Assembly: GCA_963971285.1 (NCBI GenBank)
Contig: OZ020248.1
Location: 7,130,001 to 7,194,000 of the forward strand
Direction of reading: 5' to 3'
DNA from: Astropecten irregularis
Lineage: Eukaryota > Echinodermata > Asteroidea > Paxillosida > Astropectinidae
DNA: 64,000 nucleotides
Under the pieces are notes generated by a model. It had not been told where the DNA came from and ran no database searches. It saw only the letters and a program-made list of their open reading frames with translations. Both the position numbers and the translations under genes were made by a program. Below, in pieces: positions 24,929 through 37,880 of the stretch; positions within the stretch are counted from its first letter, which is position 1, and every line of letters starts with the position of its first letter.

Positions 24929-25184
24929 AATTTCTCCCTGAATACTGAGGCAATCGACTTGAAACTTGCACGACATGTATCCCCAGATGAACTCTACAGG
25001 GAAATATGGGCTGTGCCAAATTCCAAAGTCATGTTCATGGCCGAAAATCCAAGTATAGCACCACACGCTATGCGTGAAGGCCTCCGAGCAGGCCGCATTA
25101 AAACTGTACTTAGACTATGTGACACTTTTTGACGCTAGAGTTGGACATTTTTCCCTGAATACTGATGCAATCGACTTGAAACTT

Positions 25185-27354
25185 GCACGATATTTAGCCC
25201 CAGATGAACTCTACAGGGAAATATGGGCTGTGCCAAATTCCAAAGTCATGTTCATGGCCTAAAATCCAAGTAAAGCAACACACGCTATGCGAGAAGGCCT
25301 CCGAGCAGGCCGCATTAAAACTGCACTTCGACTATGTGACACTTTTTGACGCTAGAGTTGGACATTTTTCCCTGAATACTGAGGAAACCGAACTGAAACT
25401 TGCACGACATGTAGCCCCAGATGAACTCTACAGGGAAATATGGGCTGTGCCAAATTACAAAGTCATGTTCATGGCCGAAAATCCAAGTATAGCACCACAC
25501 GCTATGAGAGAAGGCCGCCGAGCAGGCCGCATTAAAACTGCACTTAGACTATGAGTGACTTTTTGACGCTAGAGTTGGAAATTTCTCCCTGAATACTGAG
25601 GCAATCGACTTGAAACTTGCACGACATGTATCCCCAGATGAACTCTACAGGGAAATATGGGCTGTGCCAAATTCCAAAGTCATGTTCATGGCCGAAAATC
25701 CAAGTATAGCACCACACGCTATGCGTGAAGGCCTCCGAGCAGGCCGCATTAAAACTGTACTTAGACTATGTGACACTTTTTGACGCTAGAGTTGGACATT
25801 TTTCCCTGAATACTGAGGAAACCGACTTGAAACTTGCACGACATGTAGCCCCAGATGAACTCTACAGGGAAATATGGGCTGTGTCAAATTACAAAGTCAT
25901 TTTCATGGCCGAAAATCAAAGTATAACACCAAACGCTATGCGTGAAGGCCTCCGAGCAGGCCCCATTAAAACTGCACTTAGACTATGAGACACTTTTTGA
26001 CGCTAGAGTTGGAAATTTTTCCCTGAATACCGATGCAATCGACTTGAAACTTCCACGATATTTAGCCCCAGATGAACTCTACAGGGAAATATGGGCTGTG
26101 CCAAATTCCAAAGTCATGTTCTTGGCCGAAAATCCAAGTATAGCACCACACGCTATGCGTGAAGGCCTCCGAGCAGGCCGCATTAAAACTGCACTTTGAC
26201 TATGAGACACTTTTTGACGCTAGAGTTGGAAATTTTTCCCTGAATACTGATGCAATCGACTTGAAACTTCCACGATATTTAGCCCCAGATGAACTCTACA
26301 GGGAAATATGGGCTGTGCCAAATTCCAAAGTCATGTTCTTGGCCGAAAATCCAAGTATAGCACCACACGCTATGCGTGAAGGTCTCCGAGCAGGCCGCAT
26401 TAAAACTGGTCTTAGACTATGAGAAAATTTTTGACACTATAGTTGGAAATTTCTCCCTGAATACTGAGGCAATCGACTTGAAACCTCCACGATATTTAGC
26501 CCCAGATGAACTCTACAGGGAAATATGGGCTGTGCCAAATTCCAAAGTCATGTTCATGGCCTAAAATCCAAGTAAAGCAACACACGCTATGCGAGAAGGC
26601 CTCCGAGCAGGCCGTATTAAAACTGCACTTCGACTATGTGACACTTTTTGACGCTAGAGTTGGACATTTGTCCCTGAATACTGAGGAAACTGAATTGAAA
26701 CTTGCACGACATGTAGTCCCAGATGAACTCTACAGGGAAATATGGGCTGTGCCAAATTCCAAAGTCATTTTCATGGCCGAAAATCCAAGTTTAGCACCAC
26801 ACGCTATGCGTGAAGGCCTTCGAGCAGGCCGCATTAAAACTGTACTTAGACTATGAGACAATTTTTGACGCTAGAGTTGGAAATTTTTCCCTGAATACTG
26901 ATGCAATCGACTTGAAACTTCCACGATATTTAGCCCCAGATGAACTCTACAGGGAAATATGGGCTGTGCCAAATTCCAAAGTCATGTTCTTGGCCGAAAA
27001 TCCAAGTATAGCACCACACGCTATGCGTGAAGGCCTCCGAGCAGGCCGCATTAAAACTGCACTTTGACTATGAGACACTTTTTGACGCTAGAGTTGGAAA
27101 TTTTTCCCTGAATACTGATGCAATCGACTTGAAACTTCCACGATATTTAGCCCCAGATGAACTCTACAGGGAAATATGGGCTGTGCCAAATTCCAAAGTC
27201 ATGTTCTTGGCCGAAAATCCAAGTATAGCACCACACGCTATGCGTGAAGGTCTCCGAGCAGGCCGCATTAAAACTGGTCTTAGACTATGAGAAAATTTTT
27301 GACACTATAGTTGGAAATTTCTCCCTGAATACTGAGGCAATCGACTTGAAACTT
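25185..27354 (+). repeat. 10-monomer tandem duplication, copy 1 (2170 bp)
   Basis: The order is H*, H, S, HQ, D, D, K*, HV, D, D and then the start of a K monomer. Private variants AAACCTCCACG (26484), GGCCGTATTAAAAC (about 26612) and GGACATTTGTCCC (about 26664) are all repeated 2170 bp later. I found no difference between the copies. Confidence 0.86.
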
Positions 27355-29524
27355 GCACGATATTTAGCCCCAGATGAACTCTACAGGGAAATATGGGCTG
27401 TGCCAAATTCCAAAGTCATGTTCATGGCCTAAAATCCAAGTAAAGCAACACACGCTATGCGAGAAGGCCTCCGAGCAGGCCGCATTAAAACTGCACTTCG
27501 ACTATGTGACACTTTTTGACGCTAGAGTTGGACATTTTTCCCTGAATACTGAGGAAACCGAACTGAAACTTGCACGACATGTAGCCCCAGATGAACTCTA
27601 CAGGGAAATATGGGCTGTGCCAAATTACAAAGTCATGTTCATGGCCGAAAATCCAAGTATAGCACCACACGCTATGAGAGAAGGCCGCCGAGCAGGCCGC
27701 ATTAAAACTGCACTTAGACTATGAGTGACTTTTTGACGCTAGAGTTGGAAATTTCTCCCTGAATACTGAGGCAATCGACTTGAAACTTGCACGACATGTA
27801 TCCCCAGATGAACTCTACAGGGAAATATGGGCTGTGCCAAATTCCAAAGTCATGTTCATGGCCGAAAATCCAAGTATAGCACCACACGCTATGCGTGAAG
27901 GCCTCCGAGCAGGCCGCATTAAAACTGTACTTAGACTATGTGACACTTTTTGACGCTAGAGTTGGACATTTTTCCCTGAATACTGAGGAAACCGACTTGA
28001 AACTTGCACGACATGTAGCCCCAGATGAACTCTACAGGGAAATATGGGCTGTGTCAAATTACAAAGTCATTTTCATGGCCGAAAATCAAAGTATAACACC
28101 AAACGCTATGCGTGAAGGCCTCCGAGCAGGCCCCATTAAAACTGCACTTAGACTATGAGACACTTTTTGACGCTAGAGTTGGAAATTTTTCCCTGAATAC
28201 CGATGCAATCGACTTGAAACTTCCACGATATTTAGCCCCAGATGAACTCTACAGGGAAATATGGGCTGTGCCAAATTCCAAAGTCATGTTCTTGGCCGAA
28301 AATCCAAGTATAGCACCACACGCTATGCGTGAAGGCCTCCGAGCAGGCCGCATTAAAACTGCACTTTGACTATGAGACACTTTTTGACGCTAGAGTTGGA
28401 AATTTTTCCCTGAATACTGATGCAATCGACTTGAAACTTCCACGATATTTAGCCCCAGATGAACTCTACAGGGAAATATGGGCTGTGCCAAATTCCAAAG
28501 TCATGTTCTTGGCCGAAAATCCAAGTATAGCACCACACGCTATGCGTGAAGGTCTCCGAGCAGGCCGCATTAAAACTGGTCTTAGACTATGAGAAAATTT
28601 TTGACACTATAGTTGGAAATTTCTCCCTGAATACTGAGGCAATCGACTTGAAACCTCCACGATATTTAGCCCCAGATGAACTCTACAGGGAAATATGGGC
28701 TGTGCCAAATTCCAAAGTCATGTTCATGGCCTAAAATCCAAGTAAAGCAACACACGCTATGCGAGAAGGCCTCCGAGCAGGCCGTATTAAAACTGCACTT
28801 CGACTATGTGACACTTTTTGACGCTAGAGTTGGACATTTGTCCCTGAATACTGAGGAAACTGAATTGAAACTTGCACGACATGTAGTCCCAGATGAACTC
28901 TACAGGGAAATATGGGCTGTGCCAAATTCCAAAGTCATTTTCATGGCCGAAAATCCAAGTTTAGCACCACACGCTATGCGTGAAGGCCTTCGAGCAGGCC
29001 GCATTAAAACTGTACTTAGACTATGAGACAATTTTTGACGCTAGAGTTGGAAATTTTTCCCTGAATACTGATGCAATCGACTTGAAACTTCCACGATATT
29101 TAGCCCCAGATGAACTCTACAGGGAAATATGGGCTGTGCCAAATTCCAAAGTCATGTTCTTGGCCGAAAATCCAAGTATAGCACCACACGCTATGCGTGA
29201 AGGCCTCCGAGCAGGCCGCATTAAAACTGCACTTTGACTATGAGACACTTTTTGACGCTAGAGTTGGAAATTTTTCCCTGAATACTGATGCAATCGACTT
29301 GAAACTTCCACGATATTTAGCCCCAGATGAACTCTACAGGGAAATATGGGCTGTGCCAAATTCCAAAGTCATGTTCTTGGCCGAAAATCCAAGTATAGCA
29401 CCACACGCTATGCGTGAAGGTCTCCGAGCAGGCCGCATTAAAACTGGTCTTAGACTATGAGAAAATTTTTGACACTATAGTTGGAAATTTCTCCCTGAAT
29501 ACTGAGGCAATCGACTTGAAACTT
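27355..29524 (+). repeat. 10-monomer tandem duplication, copy 2 (2170 bp)
   Basis: This copy directly follows copy 1. The junction monomer (27301) has a K start and GAGGCAATC but then CTTGCACGATATTTA, which otherwise belongs to H* monomers. The crossover therefore lies in the shared bases 27337-27354. Confidence 0.86.
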
Positions 29525-30317
29525 CCACGATATTTAGCCCCAGATGAACTCTACAGGGAAATATGGGCTGTGCCAAATTCCAAAGTCATGTTCATGGCCT
29601 AAAATCCAAGTAAAGCAACACACGCTATGCGAGAAGGCCTCCGAGCAGGCCGCATTAAAACTGCACTTCGACTATGTGACACTTTTTGACGCTAGAGTTG
29701 GACATTTTTCCCTGAATACTGAGGAAACCGAATTGAAACTTGCACGACATGTAGTCCCAGATGAACTCTACAGGGAAATATGGGCTGTGCCAAATTACAA
29801 AGTCATGTTCATGGCCGAAAATCCAAGTATAGCACCACACGCTATGAGAGAAGGCCGCCGAGCAGGCCGCATTAAAACTGCACTTAGACTATGAGTGACT
29901 TTTTGACGTTAGAGTTGGAAATTTCTCCCTGAATACTGAGGCAATCGACTTGAAACTTGCACGACATGTTTCCCCAGATGAACTCTACAGGGAAATATGG
30001 GCTGTGCCAAATTCCAAAGTCATGTTCATGGCCGAAAATCCAAGTATAGCACCACAGGCTATGCGTGAAGGCCTCCGAGCAGGCCGCATTAAAACTGTAC
30101 TTAGACTATGTGACACTTTTTGACGCTAGAGTTGGACATTTTTCCCTGAATACTGAGGAAACCGACTTGAAACTTGCACGACATGTAGCCCCAGATGAAC
30201 TCTACAGGGAAATATGGGCTGTGTCAAATTACAAAGTCATTTTCATGGCCGAAAATCAAAGTATAACACCACACGCTATGCGTGAAGGCCTCCGAGCAGG
30301 CCCCATTAAAACTGCAC

Positions 30318-30372
30318 TTAGACTATGAGACACTTTTTGACGCTAGAGTTGGACATTTGTCCCTGAATACTG
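30318..30372 (+). repeat. Hybrid HQ-to-HV monomer junction
   Basis: The HQ end (CCCCATTAAAAC, GAGACACTTTTT, GACGCTAGAGTTGG) continues straight into GGACATTTGTCCC, GAGGAAACTG of an HV monomer. The usual D-D-K* trio is skipped. The same hybrid appears at about 40083-40137, because this segment was later copied in the 45-monomer duplication. That dates the hybrid before the duplication. Confidence 0.83.
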
Positions 30373-32942
30373 AGGAAACTGAATTGAAACTTGCACGACA
30401 TGTAGTCCCAGATGAACTCTACAGGGAAATATGGGCTGTGCCAAATTCCAAAGTCATTTTCATGGCCGAAAATCCAAGTTTAGCACCACACGCTATGCGT
30501 GAAGGCCTTCGAGCAGGCCGCATTAAAACTGTACTTAGACTATGAGACAATTTTTGACGCTAGAGTTGGAAATTTTTCCCTGAATACTGATGCAATCGAC
30601 TTGAAACTTCCACGATATTTAGCCCCAGATGAACTCTACAGGGAAATATGGGCTGTGCCAAATTCCAAAGTCATGTTCTTGGCCGAAAATCCAAGTATAG
30701 CACCACACGCTATGCGTGAAGGCCTCCGAGCAGGCCGCATTAAAACTGCACTTTGACTATGAGACACTTTTTGACGCTAGAGTTGGAAATTTTTCCCTGA
30801 ATACTGATGCAATCGACTTGAAACTTCCACGATATTTAGCCCCAGATGAACTCTACAGGGAAATATGGGCTGTGCCAAATTCCAAAGTCATGTTCTTGGC
30901 CGAAAATCCAAGTATAGCACCACACGCTATGCGTGAAGGTCTCCGAGCAGGCCGCATTAAAACTGGTCTTAGACTATGAGAAAAATTTTGACACTATAGT
31001 TGGAAATTTCTCCCTGAATACTGAGGCAATCGACTTGAAACTTCCACGATATTTAGCCCCAGATGAACTCTACAGGGAAATATGGGCTGTGCCAAATTCC
31101 AAAGTCATGTTCATGGCCTAAAATCCAAGTAAAGCAACACACGCTATGCGAGAAGGCCTCCGAGCAGGCCGCATTAAAACTGCACTTCGACTATGTGACA
31201 CTTTTTGACGCTAGAGTTGGACATTTTTCCCTGAATACTGAGGAAACCGAATTGAAACTTGCACGACATGTAGTCCCAGATGAACTCTACAGGGAAATAT
31301 GGGCTGTGCCAAATTACAAAGTCATGTTCATGGCCGAAAATCCAAGTATAGCACCACACGCTATGAGAGAAGGCCGCCGAGCAGGCCGCATTAAAACTGC
31401 ACTTAGACTATGAGTGACTTTTTGACGTTAGAGTTGGAAATTTCTCCCTGAATACTGAGGCAATCGACTTGAAACTTGCACGACATGTATCCCCAGATGA
31501 ACTCTACAGGGAAATATGGGCTGTGCCAAATTCCAAAGTCATGTTCATGGCCGAAAATCCAAGTATAGCACCACAGGCTATGCGTGAAGGCCTCCGAGCA
31601 GGCCGCATTAAAACTGTACTTAGACTATGTGACACTTTTTGACGCTAGAGTTGGACATTTTTCCCTGAATACTGAGGAAACCGACTTGAAACTTGCACGA
31701 CATGTAGCCCCAGATGAACTCTACAGGGAAATATGGGCTGTGTCAAATTACAAAGTCATTTTCATGGCCGAAAATCAAAGTATAACACCACACGCTATGC
31801 GTGAAGGCCTCCGAGCAGGCCCCATTAAAACTGCACTTAGACTATGAGACACTTTTTGACGCTAGAGTTGGAAATTTTTCCCTGAATACTGATGCAATCG
31901 ACTTGAAACTTCCACGATATTTAGCCCCAGATGAACTCTACAGGGAAATATGGGCTGTGCCAAATTCCAAAGTCATGTTCTTGGCCAAAAATCCAAGTAT
32001 AGCACCACACGCTATGCGTGAAGGCCTCCGAGCAGGCCGCATTAAAACTGCACTTTGACTATGAGACACTTTTTGACGCTAGAGTTGGAAATTTTTCCCT
32101 GAATACTGATGCAATCGACTTGAAACTTCCACGATATTTAGCCCCAGATGAACTCTACAGGGAAATATGGGCTGTGCCAAATTCCAAAGTCATGTTCTTG
32201 GCCGAAAATCCAAGTATAGCACCACACGCTATGCGTGAAGGTCTCCGAGCAGGCCGCATTAAAACTGGTCTTAGACTATGAGAAAATTTTTGACACTATA
32301 GTTGAAAATTTCTCCCTGAATACTGAGGCAATCGACTTGAAACTTCCACGATATTTAGCCCCAGATGAACTCTACAGGGAAATATGGGCTGTGCCAAATT
32401 CCAAAGTCATGTTCTTGGCCTAAAATCCAAGTAAAGCAACACATGCTATGCGAGAAGGCCTCCGAGCAGGCCGCATTAAAACTGCACTTCGACTATGTGA
32501 CACTTTTTGACGCTAGAGTTGGACATTTCTCCCTGAATACTGAGGTAATCGACTTGAAACTTCCACGATATTTAGCCCCAGATGAACTCTACAGGGAAAT
32601 ATGGGCTGTGCCAAATTCCAAAGTCATGTTCTTGGCCGAAAATCCAAGTATAGCACCACACGCTATGCGTGAAGGTCTCCGAGCAGGCCGCATTAAAACT
32701 GGTCTTAGACTATGAGAAAATTTTTGACACTATAGTTGGAAATTTCTCCCTGAATACTGAGGCAATCGACTTGAAACTTCCACGATATTTAGCCCCAGAT
32801 GAACTCTACAGGGAAATATGGGCTGTGCCAAATTCCAAAGTCATGTTCATGGCCTAAAATCCAAGTAAAGCAACACATGCTATGCGAGAAGGCCTCCGAG
32901 CAGGCCGCATTAAAACTGCACTTCGACTATGTGACACTTTTT

Positions 32943-35900
32943 GACGCTAGAGTTGGACATTTCTCCCTGAATACTGAGGTAATCGACTTGAAACTTACAC
33001 GACATGTAGCCCCAGATGTACTCTAGAGGGAAATATGGGCTGTGCCAAATTCCAAAGTCATGTTCATGGCCTAAAATCCAAGTAAAGCAACACACGCTAT
33101 GCGAGAAGGCCTCCGAGCAGGCCGCATTAAAACTGGTCTTAGACTATGTGACACTTTTTGACGCTAGAGTTGGACATTTTTCCCTGAATACTGAGGAAAC
33201 CGACTTGAAACTTGCACGACATGTAGCCCTAGATGAACTCTACAGGGAAATATGGGCTGTGCCAAATTCCAAAGTCATGTTCATGGCCTAAAATCCAAGT
33301 AAAGCAACACATGCTATGCGAGAAGGCCTCCGAGCAGGCCGCATTAAAACTGCACTTCGACTATGTGACACTTTTTGACGCTAGAGTTGGACATTTCTCC
33401 CTGAATACTGAGGTAATCGACTTGAAACTTCCACGATATTTAGCCCCAGATGAACTCTACAGGGAAATATGGGCTGTGCCAAATTCCAAAGTCATGTTCT
33501 TGGCCGAAAATCCAAGTATAGCACCACACGCTATGCGTGAAGGTCTCCGAGCAGGCCGCATTAAAACTGGTCTTAGACTATGAGAAAATTTTTGACACTA
33601 TAGTTGGAAATTTCTCCCTGAATACTGAGGCAATCGACTTGAAACTTCCACGATATTTAGCCCCAGATGAACTCTACAGGGAAATATGGGCTGTGCCAAA
33701 TTCCAAAGTCATGTTCTTGGCCGAAAATCCAAGTATAGCACCACACGCTATGCGTGAAGGCCTCCGAGCAGGCCGCATTAAAACTGCACTTTGACTATGA
33801 GGCAGTTTTTGACGCTCGAGTTGGAAATTTTTCCCTGAATACTGAGGTAATCGACTTGAAACCTGCACGACATGTAGCCCCAGATGTACTCTAGAGGGAA
33901 ATATGGGCTGTGCCAAATTCCAAAGTCATGTTCATGGCCTAAAATCCAAGTAAAGCAACACATGCTATGCGAGAAGGCCTCCGAGCAGGCCGCATTAAAA
34001 CTGCACTTCGACTATGAGACACTTTTTGACGCTAGAGTTGGACATTTCTCCCTGAATACTGAGGTAATCGACTTGAAACTTACACGACATGTAGCCCCAG
34101 ATGTACTCTAGAGGGAAATATGGGCTGTGCCAAATTCCAAAGTCATGTTCTTGGCCGAAAATCCAAGTATAGCACCACACGCTATGCGTGAAGGTCTCCG
34201 AGCTGGCCGCATTAAAACTGGTCTTAGACTATGAGAACATTTTTGACACTATAGTTGGAAATTTCTCCCTGAATACTGAGGCAATCGACTTGAAACTTCC
34301 ACGATATTTAGCCCCAGATGAACTCTACAGGGAAATATGGGCTGTGTTAAATTCCAAAGTCATGTTCATGGCCTAAAATCCAAGTAAAGCAACACATGCT
34401 ATGCGAGAAGGCCTCCGAGCAGGCCGCATTAAAACTGCACTTCGACTATGTGACACTTTTTGACGCTAGAGTTGGACATTTCTCCCTGAATACTGAGGAA
34501 ACCGACTTGAAACTTGCACGACATGTAGCCCTAGATGAACTCTACAGGGAAATATGGGCTGTGTCAAATTACAAAGTCATTTTCATGGCCGAAAATCAAA
34601 GTATAACACCACACGCTATGCGTGAATGCCTCCGAGCAGGCCGCATTAAAACTGCACTTAGACTATGAGACACTTTTTGACGCTAGAGTTTGACATTTTT
34701 CCCTGAATACTGAGGCAATCGACTTGAAACTTCCACGATATTTAGCCCCAGATGAACTCTACAGGGAAATATGGGCTGGGCCAAATTCCAAAGTCATGTT
34801 CTTGGCCGAAAATCCAAGTATAGCACCACACGCTATGCGTGAAGGCCTCCGAGCAGGCCGCATTAAAACTGCATTTTGACTATGAGGCACTTTTTGACGC
34901 TCGAGTTTTAAATTTTTCCCTGAATACTGAGGTAATCGACTTGAAACCTGCACGACATGTAGCCCCAGATGTACTCTAGAGGGAAATATGGGCTGTGCCA
35001 AATTCCAAAGTCATGTTCATGGCCTAAAATCCAAGTAAAGCAACACATGCTATGCGAGAAGGCCTCCGAGCAGGCCGCATTAAAACTGCACTTTGACTAT
35101 GAGACACTTTTTGACGCTAGAGTTGGAAATTTTTCCCTGAATACTGATGCAATCGACTTGAAACTTCCACGATATTTAGCCCCAGATGAACTCTACAGGG
35201 AAATATGGGCTGTGCCAAATTCCAAAGTCATGTTCTTGGCCGAAAATCCAAGTATAGCACCACACGCTATGCGTGAAGGCCTCCGAGCAGGCCGCATTAA
35301 AACTGCACTTTGACTATGAGGAACTTTTTGACGCTCGAGTTGGAAATTTTTCCCTGAATACTGAGGTAATCGACTTGAAACCTGCACGACATGTAGCCCC
35401 AGATGTACTCTAGAGGGAAATATGGGCTGTGCCAAATTCCAAAGTCATGTTCATGGCCTAAAATCCAAGTAAAGCAACACATGCTATGCGAGAAGGCCTC
35501 CGAGCAGGCCGCATTAAAACTGCACTTCGACTATGAGACACTTTTTGACGCTAGAGTTGGACATTTCTCCCTGAATACTGAGGTAATCGACTTGAAACTT
35601 ACACGACATGTAGCCCCAGATGTACTCTAGAGGGAAATATGGGCTGTGCCAAATTCCAAAGTCATGTTCTTGGCCGAAAATCCAAGTATAGCACCACACG
35701 CTATGCGTGAAGGCCTCCGAGCAGGCCGCATTAAAACTGCACTTCGACTATGTGACACTTTTTGACGCTAGAGTTGGACATTTCTCCCTGAATACTGAGG
35801 TAATCGACTTGAAACTTACACGACATGTAGCCCCAGATGTACTCTAGAGGGAAATATGGGCTGTGCCAAATTCCAAAGTCATGTTCATGGCCTAAAATCC

Positions 35901-37855
35901 AAGTAAAGCAACACACGCTATGCGAGAAGGCCTCCGAGCAGGCCGCATTAAAACTGCACTTCGACTATGTGACACTTTTTGACGCTAGAGTTGGACATTT
36001 TTCCCTGAATACTGAGGAAACCGACTTGAAACTTGCACGACATGTAGCCCTAGATGAACTCTACAGGGAAATATGGGCTGTGCCAAATTCCAAAGTCATG
36101 TTCATGGCCTAAAATCCAAGTAAAGCAACACATGCTATGCGAGAAGGCCTCCGAGCAGGCCGCATTAAAACTGCACTTCGACTATGTGACACTTTTTGAC
36201 GCTAGAGTTGGAAATTTTTCCCTGAATACTGATGCAATCGACTTGAAACTTCCACGATATTTAGCCCCAGATGAACTCTACAGGGAAATATGGGCTGTGC
36301 CAAATTCCAAAGTCATGTTCTTGGCCGAAAATCCAAGTATAGCACCACACGCTATGCGTGAAGGTCTCCGAGCAGGCCGCATTAAAACTGGTCTTAGACT
36401 ATGAGAAAATTTTTGACACTATAGTTGGAAATTTCTCCCTGAATACTGAGGCAATCGACTTGAAACTTCCACGATATTTAGCCCCAGATGAACTCTACAG
36501 GGAAATATGGGCTGTGCCAAATTCCAAAGTCATGTTCTTGGCCGAAAATCCAAGTATAGCACCACACGCTATGCGTGAAGGCCTCCGAGCAGGCCGCATT
36601 AAAACTGCACTTTGACTATGAGGCATTTTTTGACGCTCGAGTTGGAAATTTTTCCCTGAATACTGAGGTAATCGACTTGAAACCTGCACGACATGTAGCC
36701 CCAGATGTACTCTAGAGGGAAATATGGGCTGTGCCAAATTCCAAAGTCATGTTCATGGCCTAAAATCCAAGTAAAGCAACACATGCTATGCGAGAAGGCC
36801 TCCGAGCAGGCCGCATTAAAACTGCACTTCGACTATGAGACACTTTTTGACGCTAGAGTTGGACATTTCTCCCTGAATACTGAGGAAACCGACTTGAAAC
36901 TTGCACGACATGTAGCCCTAGATAAACTCTACAGGGAAATATGGGCTGTGTCAAATTACAAAGTCATTTTCATGGCCGAAAATCAAAGTATAACACCACA
37001 CGCTATGCGTGAATGCCTCCGAGCAGGCCGCATTAAAACTGCACTTAGACTATGAGACACTTTTTGACGCTAGAGTTTGACATTTTTCCCTGAATACTGA
37101 GGCAATCGACTTGAAACTTCCACGATATTTAGCCCCAGATGAACTCTACAGGGAAATATGGGCTGGGCCAAATTCCAAAGTCATGTTCTTGGCCGAAAAT
37201 CCAAGTATAGCACCACACGCTATGCGTGAAGGCCTCCGAGCAGGCCGCATTAAAACTGCATTTTGACTATGAGGCACTTTTTGACGCTCGAGTTGGAAAT
37301 TTTTCCCTGAATACTGAGGTAATCGACTTGAAACCTGCACGACATGTAGCCCCAGATGTACTCTAGAGGGAAATATGGGCTGTGCCAAATTCCAAAGTCA
37401 TGTTCATGGCCTAAAATCCAAGTAAAGCAACACATGCTATGCGAGAAGGCCTCCGAGCAGGCCGCATTAAAACTGCACTTTGACTATGAGACACTTTTTG
37501 ACGCTAGAGTTGGAAATTTTTCCCTGAATACTGATGCAATCGACTTGAAACTTCCACGATATTTAGCCCCAGATGAACTCTACAGGGAAATATGGGCTGT
37601 GCCAAATTCCAAAGTCATGTTCTTGGCCGAAAATCCAAGTATAGCACCACACGCTATGCGTGAAGGCCTCCGAGCAGGCCGCATTAAAACTGCACTTTGA
37701 CTATGAGGAACTTTTTGACGCTCGAGTTGGAAATTTTTCCCTGAATACTGAGGTAATCGACTTGAAACCTGCACGACATGTAGCCCCAGATGTACTCTAG
37801 AGGGAAATATGGGCTGTGCCAAATTCCAAAGTCATGTTCATGGCCTAAAATCCAA
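32943..37855 (+). repeat. Block A4 (A-type, about 22.6 monomers)
   Basis: The block begins like A2/A3, but the T and H-like monomers after the K marker are fused into one (34462: T start GGACATTTCTCC with GAGGAAACC). It is extended by a second round, H-like*, D, K, X, T/H-like fusion, G, X, D, X. It ends inside a monomer at the crossover point 37854-37858, where the next segmental copy begins. Confidence 0.83.
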
Positions 37856-37880
37856 GTATAACACCAAACGCTATGCGTGA
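37841..37880 (+). repeat. Crossover junction of the 45-monomer duplication
   Basis: GGCCTAAAATCCAAGTA, normally followed by AAGCAACAC, is followed here by TAACACCAAACG, the HQ-type continuation. Both parents share AAGTA at this point. The exchange is therefore placed at 37854-37858, in register within the monomer. Confidence 0.88.

Larger units (their letters stand above)
22527..32942 (+). repeat. Block B4 (B-type, 48 monomers)
   Basis: This block shows the clearest 10-monomer higher-order unit, D-D-K*-HV-D-D-K*-HV-S-HQ (28169-30338). It includes the perfect-looking tandem pair at 25185-29524. An extra S-like monomer (24914) sits between S and H* relative to the B3 counterpart. A hybrid at 30339 joins an HQ end directly to an HV monomer and skips three monomers. 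The block ends K*, T/D hybrid (32509), K*. Confidence 0.84.
28091..37855 (+). repeat. 45-monomer tandem duplication, copy 1 (9765 bp)
   Basis: This copy begins at AGTATAACACCAAACG inside an HQ monomer. Its end abuts the same motif again at 37856, so the two copies are directly adjacent. It spans the last third of B4 and all of A4. Near-identity to copy 2 is judged from shared private variants (AAACCTCCACG 28654/38418; GAGAAAAATTTTGAC about 30977/40742; GATAAACTC 36921/46469). Confidence 0.88.

Noticed and set aside
37841-37880. Transposon insertion at the 37.86-kb discontinuity
   Set aside because: No foreign sequence or target duplication is present. The two halves are both satellite and stay in the 217-bp register, so unequal crossover explains the join.
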